Source of the DNA: Riptortus pedestris
Taxonomy: Eukaryota > Arthropoda > Insecta > Hemiptera > Alydidae
Direction of reading: 5' to 3'
Assembly: GCA_019009955.1 (NCBI GenBank)
Contig: CM032229.1
Span: forward strand, 79,487,001 to 79,551,000
DNA: 64,000 nt
Position numbers and translations under genes: made by a program. The notes below the pieces were generated by a model that worked only from the letters and a program-made list of their open reading frames with translations, had not been told where the DNA came from and did not search any database. This document shows, piece after piece, positions 44,532-56,692 of this stretch (its first letter is position 1; each line of letters begins with the position of its first letter).

Positions 44532-45834
44532 CGGGGTGTGGCTATTAAATAACGAGACTGACGCTGCTACAGAAGAAGTGCGCATGCGTCAAACGCCAAC
44601 AACTAACAGCTGTTATCGTGAAGCTTCCTCTTTCGAATATAGTGCCTCTCGCTTCTGTAAACAAATCAGTACAGCCGTAGCCTTCGTTTGCATTAGAGTT
44701 GTTTTTTTGTTTCCCCGGAAAAATGTTAAGTGTAACAGTAGAGCAACGAATTGATGTGAAACTTGGAAAAACCGCTACTGAAACTTATAATTTATTGAAA
44801 GAAGTGGATGGCAATGAATGTTTATCGCGTGCGTTCGAGTGGTTTAAGCGTTTTCAAGATGGCCGAGAAGACGTTCAAGATGATTCACGCCCAGATCGCC
44901 CTTCCACTTCGAAAACGGATGACAACATCGAAAAAATCGGTAATCTGATTCGATCTGACCATCGGTTAAGTATTCGTGCGATTGCTGAAACTGTACGAAT
45001 TGATAAAGAATCCGTACAGCAAATATTACATAACAATTTTAACATGCAAAAAGTGTGTGCCAAAATGGTGCCTAAAATTCTCACATTTGAACAACTGGAA
45101 GCTCGCAAAAATGTTTGTACTGACACATTGAATGCCATTGAAAATGACCCAAACTTACTGGAAAGGATAATAACATGTGACGAATCATGGTTTTTTATGT
45201 ATGATCCTGAAACAAAGCGCCAATCCATGCACTGGAAGAGCCCATCTTCACCGAGAGCCAAAAAAGCATGAATGAGCAAATCAAAATTCAAAGCAATGTT
45301 GATTGTTTTTTTCGATATTCATGGGATTGTGAACCTTCACTGGGTTCCTGAAGGTCAAACGATTAATCAACATTACTACCTTCACGTTCTTGCTGAACTC
45401 CGCGAAAGAATAAGGAAAAAACGACCTGAATTGTGGAAGGACAAGTCATGGGTTCTCCACCAAGACAATGCGCCGGCTCATTCAGCATTGTCTGTTAAGA
45501 GGTTTCTTGCCAAATTCAGCATCCCAGTGTTAGACCATCCGCCTTATTCGCCGGATCTTGCGCTGTGCGACTTCTATCTGTTTCCTAAGGTGAAATCTGC
45601 ATTAAAAGGAACAAGATTTGAGTCTGTTGAAGCTGTGAAAGAGAAAGCGGCACGCGTCCTGAAGGAGCTGACAGAAAAAGATTTCCAGCACTGTTTCGAA
45701 CAATGGAAGGTTCGCATGGAGCGTTGTAGGGATAAAGGAGGGGTGTATATTGAAGGTGACAATAAGTAAAAATGTATGAAATAAAAATAAAATGTTTTAC
45801 AGCGTCAGTCTCGTTATTTAATAGCCACACCCCG
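44532..45834 (+). mobile_element. mariner transposon, 1303 bp, identical 35-bp inverted repeats
   Basis: Left end 44532-44566 and right end 45800-45834 are exact inverse complements (starting CGGGGTGTGGCTATTAAATA). The left flank is TA (44530-44531); the right flank reads CA, so the target duplication has one change or the right edge is off by a base. The size is typical of full-length mariners. Identical ends and an almost uninterrupted transposase indicate recent insertion. Confidence 0.95.
44723..45769 (+). pseudogene. mariner transposase with one in-frame stop
   Basis: ATG at 44723 to TAA at 45767-45769 is a single frame of 348 codons, the usual mariner length, interrupted only by TGA at 45269-45271 (after SPRAKKA, before MSKSKFKAML). 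An Arg codon CGA mutated to TGA is the simplest explanation. The N-terminus has the paired helix-turn-helix (CLSRAFEWFKRFQDGREDV, then DHRLSIRAIAETV). Catalytic residues are present: Asp in ITCDESWFF, Asp in HQDNAPAHS, and the third Asp in YSPDLALCDFYLF with 34 residues between the last two (D34D). The WVPEGQ block replaces the usual WVPHEL. The two halves could be translated separately only if there were reinitiation, so this copy is probably inactive. Confidence 0.95.
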
Positions 45835-47030
45835 CATGTTAGAATTCACTGTCAAGAATTAGGGAATGAAGTAAACTGTAGTGCGTGTGTGTGTGTGTGT
45901 ATATATATCACCCCTTTACATTCATCAAGTATAAAGTGTCACTAGAGAAATATTCATGATTCTTATTTTATAAATATACATATTCCACACCTGGAGTACG
46001 TACATTTGAAAAAAGTGAAATATGCATCAGTTTTATTTATATAAATAAAATTTAGCTACTATTGCTCAAAAACTTGAGACATGCCAAGAAGTTAAGTGGG
46101 TTCCATTTATGAATTGCTTTAAACCAGAAAACATCAAGAAGTTTGTATTTCAGACAATGACTCAGCCTGATGTGTTTTGATAACATGTATAAGTTTGTTT
46201 CATTTCTTAGTTTAATGAAATTGATATCTAGAGCTTAATATGAAATATAACATACATATCCAAAGCTTATTTATCTATAAAATGGAATATCCAGGCCAGA
46301 TCTACCTAAGCTAAACGTATATCAGCTACTAGCAGATTTGCCTTCAAAATTTTATATATTGGGCACTTGAATTACTTTGTAGCATTATCTAACCAATGAC
46401 ACTACTAGTGGGGTCTTCCAAGTGATGGCAGGACTTCTCCTCCATGTAATCCTACTGCCTTTGGGCTTTGTTTTTAGTGTTAAGTCCTTCATTTGAAGAC
46501 AAAAGATGTTCATGTTCATTAATGGCTGAAATCAAATGAGAGAGAGAGAGAGCTCCTAGGTAGGATCGATGGGAATTTTTTAAAAACATTGTTTGCTGAA
46601 TGACATCTTAGGTTCAGCTTAAATTTGAAGTCCTGTTTACAAAGGCATCTTATTGTAGGAAAAGTAGAGAATCAGTAAGCAGACTCACTGATCATCACAA
46701 AGATAATAAAATGTTCTTAATTCCTTCTAACTCTTTAAATTTTTATTTAAAATTACAGCAGGGAGGTAGAAAAGACTTAAAGCCACTGTTTGCGATGACT
46801 ATAAAATACCTCAATTCATAGAAAATAATATTTGAAGTAGAAACACTTCCGTTTTTGTTTTATTTTAAAGCGTAGCATTCGTTCTCTTAGAAAGTAAAAT
46901 TATCAAATTATATGTGTGGGGGGGGGTGACAGATAGCTAAATTATCATGATTATTTGAAGGAGAATAATTAAATTACAAACAAAGACCATGAAATTTCAT
47001 AGTTTATATAAAATATCTATATTCTTTATT
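45835..47030. other. Intergenic DNA between convergent genes
   Basis: A short (GT)n lies at 45886-45900. A fragment of the (TA)n repeat's inverted A end is at 46552-46580 (GCTCCTAGGTAGGATCGATG), preceded by an AG run. A G-run is at 46918-46927. No gene. Confidence 0.5.
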
Positions 47031-48007
47031 AACAAAATGTTTACAACAATGAAAAATACATTCCACACAACATAATATAGACTAACCATATAAAAGAACA
47101 ACACTGATAATATAATAATAATACTTTATATAAATATAAATCTCTGTCCCTCTTGTCAATTCCTAATTTCAACAAGAGGCCATATAAAAATGTCAATAGC
47201 ATCCATTTAAAATTACATTAAAATCAATTCCATTGATAGGGTCTAAATTGTAACAACACAACATATTTTATATAAAAATAAGCAAGTTTTGTTTTAGGCC
47301 ACACCTAAAGTTGTTGACATATGTTGTCATTTTTTTTTATATTATCTCTGCTTTAGCATATTGGTGACTAGAGTTTCCACTTCTTAATGTATATATGAAT
47401 AAAAACATTGAACTTATGATGAAAAAATTATGTTTTTTTTCTGTTTTACTTACTCCTTATACATTAGTTTTAAAATTCCAAGACTCTAGAAGCTTCAAAA
47501 TTCAAGTTTTAAAAAATATGTATACGTTTAAATTTAAAGACACTCTGTAGTTCTGTACTGATCAACTGCATTAAAAATATTAAAAGTGAAATTTGAGTTA
47601 TTTTTGAACACTTTTTCATGATTCATAAAGAATAAATTTTAAAAATGAATGGTCTTATAACTGAGTAGTTTAAGAAATAATACAATTAAATACCAACTAA
47701 GAGACAGTGGATCAAAATTCATACAACACTATTTTCTTCAACTCACTTTATTAAAGCTCTACATGTCTCATTTTTTTTTGTAATGTCTTTTCAAGAGCAA
47801 TTACTTAACAGTAAAAAGTCACAATCACATATGTGAGGCAGACACCCTTCCTGTAGACTGACTTCGTCGATACTAAAGAGAAAATCTATGAATCCAGCCT
47901 AGGGTATGAATTTCTCCCTCAGTCATGGATTGATTACGTTTTTCAGTTTTTGGTAATTGAAAATTACTAGAAGGTTTTGAACTTTAAAATATGGCTGTCT
48001 CACAGGG

Positions 48008-48480
48008 TATAACAAACAAAAAGTCCGTCACGCAGGGGCTGCGTAAACTAAGCAGATTTCCCACGTGAAGTTTTACAATAGAGAAATTTCATGAGAGCCG
48101 AGCAGTTAATGAAACGGCCGAACTAGCTTTTGGCGGGAAAGTCACTTCGTCCGTTAGTCGCCCAGATTTAATAAAAATGCAAATATCTCGGTCAATATTC
48201 AAGATAGAGAATATATGTATATAACAATATTTATAGTAAATTTAATTTGCAATAATATTGATTCTTATACAATTTTTCGATCCGACATATAGTAACGGAG
48301 ATATTTCGAATTTTCGAAAATCCTCCCCTCTAAACCCCCCCCTTCCACTGGTCCAATTTCAGCCGTTAACGAACTTGGTCTTTCTTTTTACATTAAACGA
48401 CTAAATATCGAGTTTTGTAACGATCAAACAAAAATTGCGATCGATAGAGTGGTAACAGATAAATATATATATATATATAT
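48008..48480 (-). repeat. (TA)n palindrome-ended repeat, truncated at the TA tract
   Basis: Minus orientation: B end AAAAGTCCGTCACGCAGGGG, TAAGCAGATTTCCCACGTGA, then the subtype block CGGCCGAACTAGCTTTTGGC shared with 25021-25616, interior ACGGAGATATTTCGAATTTT, CCAATTTCAGCCGTTAACGA and AACAAAAATTGCGATCGATA, ending in (TA)n at ~48464-48480. The A end is missing. Confidence 0.85.
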
Positions 48481-49059
48481 TTTAACTTTGAAAGCAATAT
48501 ATTCGAAAAGTCTCAACCCTCAACCACGTACTTCACACATTTCTAAGTAAATATTATAATTAAATCAAATGGATCACAAAAATATTGCAAGATTGACTTT
48601 CTTTTATCATAAAACAATATATTTACAACAGTTTCTGACCTATCTTATTATTATTCAGTAAAAGGCTAACTTAGTTAACCTTCCTCTGCAAGAATTATCA
48701 ATATAAATGATCCTTAACAATAATAGTGCAAAAACGAGTTATTTTGTAGGATTTCAATGGTAAAATTCAAGTAATTTAAACAAACATAATTCTCATCTGC
48801 AATGACGAAAGAAGTATAGTACAGAATGATGAGCACATAGTGGTGGATTTTCACAATTAGTCTATTACACATGGTTTTGATAACAACCTACGAACAGCGT
48901 TTTACAACAGATTTACTATCAGAACTAGTAGTCTGCTAACAAACAATATTGGTCCAGGTTTAACAGATCAAGGAGGCTGATGATGAGATTTTGAATGTAA
49001 TGAATAAAATCTGGCCACATTTGTTTGTTACCATACATTTTAATTTCTATCTTCCAGCT

Positions 49060-49260
49060 AACACATATAATAAAGGACTATAATAAGAATTGGGGCATAG
49101 GTTAATCATGGTGAATTTAATTCCTATCTGGGCAATAGGAATTAATTTAGTGACAAAGTCATTAAATAAAATACTTAGTCCCACCCTGGCTAGAAAAGGG
49201 TGGTAACCTGTAGATAATAAAATTAGCCTTAGTAGCAAAACATGGATGTTAATAAATAAT
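49060..49260 (+). repeat. SINE family 1 copy
   Basis: ATTAAATAAAATACTTAGTC, CCACCCTGGCTAGAAAAGGG and TGGTAACCTGTAGATAATAA, then TAATAAATAATAATAATA. It is close to the copy at 1985-2206. Confidence 0.8.
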
Positions 49261-50784
49261 AATAATATAATATGAACTTAGATTTCCTTATATAATTACA
49301 TAAAACTTTCTGCTAGCATGTGGATCAATAACAATAAATAAAGGTGTTTTCCATTTGTTGATATAACCTCATAATAGATAAAAATTTTCAAACTCTAAAA
49401 AACAAGAACAGTTAAAGCACTTTTTTGTATTGTTCAATGAAAATTGAAATTAAGTATTTAATTTCAAAATATGATATTGCAGTAATTTTTTTTGTCCGGT
49501 TTCCAGCACACGTTCATCAATCAAGGTAAGCTTAATGTCTTTTTTTTTGTCTTGCCAATGTTTTAATTTTATAGTAAAATATCCAAACAATCTTGGAAAT
49601 ATGCGTTACCTATTAAATTAAACATTTTTATATTGTAATAGTTTATCAAGTAAAATTCAGGGAACTTAGGAGGTATAACCATTGGAATGATTTGTCTAAC
49701 TTTTTAGATATTGTTACTATGTTGATATCTAGTTTTTGTTGTTTAGCTACATAAGAACTGACAAAAATATAGTTGGTGTACGTCTTTTTTGTTTTTAAGA
49801 CTGAAAATGGGAAGACGGTCCCATTAGCATTCATAAAAAATATAGTGGAAGGATTTTAATGAAGAAATCCTTGTTAATTAACCATCCAATGCCTCCCAGC
49901 AAGCTTATTGCAATGTAAGCAATTTTACATATTTTTTATAATATATACAATAAGAAAATTTCGATTTTTCATGGATTATACTATAGAAGAGTCCTCTCGT
50001 TGTTAACTGTCTACTATCTTATACTTTTCAAAATACGCGTTTTAAAAATAACCACTAACTGTGAGAGCAATCCAACATAAGCATTTGCATTTATACATGC
50101 ATATATCATTATTAAGAACTACTATTTGTGACCCTTCTTACATTATGATCTTAAATTATTCACACACTCATAAAACCTTCCTGATTGGAGGTGTTTTTAT
50201 TCCTGAGGAATACATATTGTTGCAGTGAAATATAAAATAGAGACAAAAACAACACTACATTTAAGATGTGCATGAAAAAACTTGTTTTACCTCTTTTCAT
50301 AGTCATTACGAAGAGTAATCCAATAATTGATTTATTTATTTAAAAAAAAAAAAACTGATTCAAATTAACAGACATTAAATACAATTCTTCTTTAACACTG
50401 CAATGAATAATTCATGTATGAGTTTCCAAACAAAATGTTAAAAACCAAAGAATATTTTTCCCCAAATCAGTTTGCTAAATAAAAATATTAAACTCAAAAA
50501 AAGGCATACATTTTTGCAAATCATTTATGCTCTTCCTTTAGAGATGGAAGGCAGAATCTGGAAGCGTATTGAAGGAAAGACACAAAAATTCCAAACTCAT
50601 CTGAAAGTTGGCTAACCAGAAAAATTCTTTGAATTCAATTAATTGGCGTATTCTTCTGGTGAAAAAACCATTTGACTACAGAACTATAAGAGCAGAGTTT
50701 AAACAATTTAGTATCAAATTGAAGTAAATATTTGTTAGGCTTTAATATGAACAGTAATTTTTACCAGGGTACTCTCAAATTGGG

Positions 50785-51040
50785 TAAGCAGTGGTCTAGT
50801 GCTAAAGTAGCTTTAGCTAGGAGTAGCAAGTTCAACTCAATGACAAAATTAATTTATTTAATGATATGATGGTAACCTGTTGATAGTCACCATGATCAAT
50901 AGGATTACGTCAGGGATTTCTGTTTTAGAAACTGAAGAGTCATTTATAAAGTGTTCCAGGGAAGCTAGGTGATAGAGGAACAAATCAATTTGGATGTGCA
51001 AAGTAGTTTTCCTCTACAATGCAAGACTGTTTGTGTTTAA
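50785..51040 (+). repeat. SINE family 1 relic joined to another short repeat
   Basis: GGTCTAGTGCTAAAGTAGCT and GAGTAGCAAGTTCAACTC form a tRNA-like head, followed by GGTAACCTGTTGATAGTC. From 50955, CCAGGGAAGCTAGGTGATAG plus AGGAACAAATCAATTTGG resembles the sequence just left of, and within, the palindrome arm at 56220-56260 (GGATGGTAGAGGAACCAATT). Confidence 0.5.
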
Positions 51041-51302
51041 GTAATGATTTACTACAATTTGCAAAAATTGAAAACATTGTGTCACATAAACAACCTCAAT
51101 AGTACATTTTCCAGATAAAATTCACTAAAAAAAGTGAGCTATTTTTTCACCTACAGTCTCAATTATAATTATTTAGCAAACTTTCTAACTTGGCCACGGA
51201 GTAGGATGTTTTCTCCAAAGCATGTTCAATATTATAACATATTACAAAGGCAGAAGTACACAGTACTTAATTGCTTGTTTTATAAACAATAAATTAAAAT
51301 GG

Positions 51303-51308
51303 TTTATT
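51303..51308 (-). terminator. Candidate proximal poly(A) signal of the ABC transporter
   Basis: AATAAA on the minus strand about 23 nt after the stop codon at 51331-51333. Confidence 0.45.
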
Positions 51309-51330
51309 ATAACACTATTGGAGGAAGTAT

Positions 51331-51452
51331 TTACACTTGATGAAAAGCTTGATGTTTAACAAGTTCTTTAAAAACTCCATTGTCAATAGTCAGTAACTTT
51401 TCAAAATTTCCTAATTCAACAATCTTTCCCTGGCTCAGAACAGCTATCTGAT
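51331..51452 (-). CDS. ABCB10 exon 11: C-terminus
   Basis: [20 protein letters not shown] to KHQAFHQV and TAA at 51331-51333. The acceptor is TTTTTTTTCAG. Confidence 0.94.
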
Positions 51453-53260
51453 CTGAAAAAAAAATAATATAAAATACTAAATTTAATTTATTATATAATT
51501 TAAAATTCAAGTTTAGAGCATTCTGGCTATGGCTAATTAATAGCCCATTAATCAAGGAGGATTTGAAATGAGTTGTCTCCTATATACTGTTGGGCCCATT
51601 ATAACCCGGGGATATGTGCGGTTAGCCTGCCTGTGGACGGGGGCTAAGAGAGTCAAATCATAAGCCATATTGAGATGCTCTCAGATGTATATACTTGTCA
51701 GACTCTTGCAGATCCAAAAATACTGTGATAGCAAACACTGTTCTCCCTTAGAGGAGATCAAACTTAATTTTACCTTCAGCTAGTTCACATAGTGGTAGAT
51801 ATACAAATGCCTTAATCCACATGGCCACCAGCACCACCAAATGTCAGATTATCGGCAAAAATTTAGAATAAAACATCCCTAGGCAATCACATGAGTTTTA
51901 ATACCAGTTTCTGTTTTGAAAATAATCTGTGTAAAACAGAGATATCAATGCTGAAATGAAATTCTCTAATAAAAATAGTGCTAGTTATACTACAAAAAAA
52001 ACAATTTCCATTTCTAGTATGAATGATTGGAATAAAGTGAGGAATTATATCAATATGTGCACATGTGTGCATGCTCACAAACATATGTCTTAATTTCAAA
52101 TTTGTTGTCAAATTCCATAAGTCCAATGTCTATAAGCTTTTATACTCAAGAAAGTAAAGTATTTCTCCTAGTAAATGGCTTATAACACATGTTAATGAAA
52201 CTCCGAAATATAATAAAACAAATTACCTGAATTCTTGATTGTAGATAATCTATGAGCAATAGTCAGTACCGTCCTTCCTTTTAAGATTCTTTCAAGTGCC
52301 TCTTGAACTAAATGCTCACTTTCAGCATCTAATGCACTGAAATTAGATCAATCATTTTAATTTTACTACAAATAAGAAATATGTATATATACACACTGTT
52401 TACATACTTTTTTGTGACTAGCCTAGTTCTGGAAGAAGAACATGCCCACTGACAGGTGTCAGAGTTTTAAAAATAATAAACTATCATTTTAGCAGATTTC
52501 CCTTAAGGGAAATCAGCTATTGAGGTTATACTCATGACGAGATTTTTTAAAAATGTCCATCAATCCTATCCAGGAGATGATGAAAAAGTCCGTCAGAGGG
52601 GCTGCGTAAACTAAGCAGATTTCCCATGTGAAGTTTTACAATAGAGAAATCTGCATACTGGTAACACAATACCACTGTGATTAAATACAAACGGTAATGA
52701 GAAATCTTTCAGTTAATTAAAATAAGTTCCCAACTGAAACGGCTTCTGAATTGTAAGAATAATTTATATTTTAATAACTAAAATTTTAGTAGTCCAAGAA
52801 CTAAAGAAGGGGGGGGGGCGGATGAACAGAACGTATTTGCATAAATCTCACAAAGTAACGAAGGTAAGGTAAGGTTAGAAGAAGCTTCCACCTGAGCCGA
52901 GCAATGACGGAAATGGCCGACCTAATCCGAACTATACCCGACCACAGACTTCATAAAAATGGAAATATCTCGGTTAATATTCAAGATAGAGAATAAATGT
53001 ATGTAACAATATTTATAGTAAATTTAATTTGCAATAAGATTGGTTCTATACAATTTTTCGATCCAATGCATAATAATAATATTTAATAATAATAATAATA
53101 ATATTTTGAATTTTCAAAAATCCCCCTCTAAACCCCCCCTCCCTCTGGTCCGATTTTAGCCATTAACGAACTTGATCTGTCTTTTTACTTAAAACGGTTA
53201 AATATCGAGTTTCGTAACGATCAAACAAAAATTGCGACCGCTAGAGCGTTAACAGACATA

Positions 53261-53306
<46 letters not shown>

Positions 53307-56300
53307 ATATAATTTTGAACAGACCTCATTTTCATCATACCTGGGTAGGATCGATGGACATTTGAAGAAATGTTTTGAAAATCGCGTCATGAGTACGACC
53401 TCAATAGCTGATTTTGAGATGAAATCTGCTAAATGAGGTCCATATGTTAACACTAGCGGTCACAATTTTTGTTTGATCGTTACTAAACTCAATATTTAGG
53501 CATTTTATGTAAAAAGAAAGATCAAGTTCGTTAATGGCTGAAATTGGACCAGTGAAATACCATGACAGAATCCACTACCAGAAGACCTTGACAAACATAA
53601 AAAATTATTTGACTATTCAAAATGAAAGACAATTAATTACTGAAAATATTACCTAGTAGCTTCATCCAAGAGAAGAATCCTAGGATCCTGCAACAAATAC
53701 AGTGATTATACATTAATATATTTTGTATTTACATATGAGCTACAGACAAGCCATAACTGGTGTTTACAGTAAATGCATCCTGAAAGTTAGTAAGTAATAA
53801 TACTTTTTTACAAATTATTTGTAAATCAACCAACCAAAATTCAAAAAAGGATTGTCATTGACCTAAATTAATAAATCCCCATTGAATGATGAGGAGAAAT
53901 ATTCGAATAAACACGCTATGAGAGAATTGTGTGACTGGATAGTAAGTAAATATTATGCTAAGAATAAATTATTTTTTCTAAAAGTGGTTGGTAGTTTGAT
54001 ATGCAACATACCTTAATTAAAGCTCTAGCTATAGCTATTCTTTGCTTCTGGCCGCCAGAAAGCATGATACCTCTTTCTCCAACAACTGTATCAAGGCCTT
54101 GAGGTAGACTTCTAACAAATTCATAAGCATTGGCTTCCTTTAAAGCATTGTCAATGATTTCCTGATGGATTAAAGTTTCACCAGGGGCACCATATAATAA
54201 GTTTTCTCTTACAGTACCAGAAAATAAAACAGGCTCCTATAACAAAAGTAAACATTAAATTCTTAATGGTTGCTTTTAGCTGGGGGAAAACATAATTAGT
54301 TAAATGAGAGAATATATCAAAACCGTAAAAACACTGCTGTCATCAAATGAATTTTAATGTAAATTCTACTTCTTTAAGGCTAAAATGGAATGAATGAATC
54401 ACTCAAAATATAAAAAACAAAAAAAAAATGTCTTACTTGCTGAAGCTAAAGCCCTTTGTCCATCAAGGCTTAAGGTAGTTCGACAAGTTTTTAAGTGCTA
54501 TTGTTATTTAGGTGTTTAAAAGTGTATATTAAACAAAATATGCTTGGTTACAGTTTGTTTAAATAATAGGATGATCATTGAATTCAGATAACACCATTCA
54601 AGCATAAAATAGTACCTTATATGAGTCAAGAGAAAATAACTTACTTGTGAAACAGTACCTATTCTGTTCCTGAGCCAGACAGGGTTATATTGGGGAACAG
54701 GGATACCATCCACTTTAACTTCCCCTGACGCAGTGTTGTATAATCCAAGCAAAAGATGTCCAAGAGTTGATTTTCCTGACCCTGATCTTCCAACAACTGA
54801 TGTCACTGAGCCAGCAGGTATTACCAAGTTCAATTCATTAATAACCAAGCAATCTGGCCTGGTGGGGTAAAAGAATTTCACTCCGTGAAACTCAATTTCT
54901 CCTTTTAGGTCTTTTGCAGGCTCTATACCACCTAACAGACAAATAATGAACGTTTAGTTTTGTAAATACAAATAGTAGAAATAGAAAATGTTTGTTTCAC
55001 TATCTCTATTACTTATTGTATTTATGAGAGAAAGTGGGACTTTGAACACTGCAAAAACAATAGTCACTTTAGTTTCTGGGTTTTCATGTTTCCAAACAAT
55101 GTGATAAGGGGGAAGGGTCTGAGGGAATAATTAGAAAATCTTAAGGCAACATGTCACACCATATAAGAGTTCTAAATTTACTCAGAAGATTCATGTATTT
55201 GGCATGTATATTTTTCATTCTTGTACCAATTTTTATCAAAATCAAATTTGTATAAAATATTTAAAAAATAACAATTTACTTTTATACAATAGCTGATTGC
55301 TGACAATTATAGAGAGAGTTTTCTTAATAATAGCAAAATATAGTCACTGAGAAGATAGGTTTCACTGGCTCATAGTAAGTGGAGGATGTGATGATCAGAA
55401 CTCTCAATTTCTGATTTTAATTAAATAAATATTAAGATATTAACTAATAAATGAACTGAGGATAATGTACCAATGTAAGCATAAGAAGGCTAAGAAGAAG
55501 ATGCTACTTACTGTTGTCACCATGCAGCCCTTACAAGCAGATACTATGTAAGAAATTAGGATAGGTGTCTATTCATCAATAGGACAATATGAATTAAACA
55601 GAGCAAATATTTAGGGGGAAAGGTTATTTTTCTTTTTTTCTTTTTTTGAAGGCGGGAGAATAATGTTATTTGGCTTTCCGAAAGGAAAGCAAACAACATT
55701 TTTGTTGGCTTTATAAAAACATAAAAATAAGTATTCCTTATTTATTTACAGCCAGCACTTGACAGCTAAGCAAGATATTACAGGTTATCAGCTAACTCAC
55801 AGTGTGTCCTAATTCAACAGGTTATCAGCTAACTCAAAGTCTTCACCTTTCCATCTGACTTCAGGATTCCTTTCAATGATTTCCCAAAGACGCGTAGAAG
55901 CACCAAGACCCCTGTTGAGCTCTGAATAAAAACTGGATAAGCCTCCTAATGAAACCCCAATATAGGCAGCATACAGCAGGAATGCAGACAAGTCGCCAAT
56001 TGAGAGTGAGTGAGCAGACACCATCATGCCACCAGAGTACAACACGGTTAAAGCAATTAAGTTTCCACTTAAACCTGCCTAAAGATAGCAAAATATTACA
56101 AAGGCAAATAATATCTTATACATTTAAAATAAATATTTATGGATAATGCCTTAAAAAATGGAACACTTAAAAGAATAATTCTTCATTCATGAAAGTTCTT
56201 TGAGAAGTGATATCTCTGGAATATGCTGGATGGTAGAGGAACCAATTGATCAGGATCAATAAGAAGGCCAAGTCCTCTACAGTTTTTTTAATATAATGCA

Positions 56301-56604
56301 GAGTGCACTTTTGGAGTCAATGCTCCATACTCAGTGCCTGCTGATTAAAGCTGCGTTGCCTGGACCACGACGGCCGGGCGACTCCCCGGGGGTCGCCCGG
56401 CAGTCGTGGTCCAGGCAACGCAGCTTTAATCAGCAGGCACTGAGGATGGAGCATTGACTCCGAAAGTGCACTCTGCATTATATTAAAAAACTGTAGAGGA
56501 CTTGGCCTTCTTATTGATCCTGATTCTTTGAGAAGGTCCATAAATATATCTTGTGTAATCAGAAAGCAGGAAGTAACCTCTCATTATTAACTGATTTAAA
56601 AAAA

Positions 56605-56659
<55 letters not shown>

Positions 56660-56660
56660 A

Positions 56661-56692
<32 letters not shown>

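Larger units (their letters stand above)
47035..51300 (-). other. Region downstream of the ABC transporter; possible long 3' UTR, mostly repeats
   Basis: A minus-strand AATAAA (47035-47040) could end a long 3' UTR, but a proximal signal exists at 51303-51308. The region contains a (TA)n repeat (48008-48480), SINE copies (49060-49260, 50785-50905) and otherwise AT-rich sequence without exons. Confidence 0.35.

Noticed and set aside
44875..45291. 138-codon minus-strand frame inside the mariner
   Set aside because: It is the antisense shadow of the transposase, which has clear D34D motifs on the plus strand. The same applies to 45574-45830.
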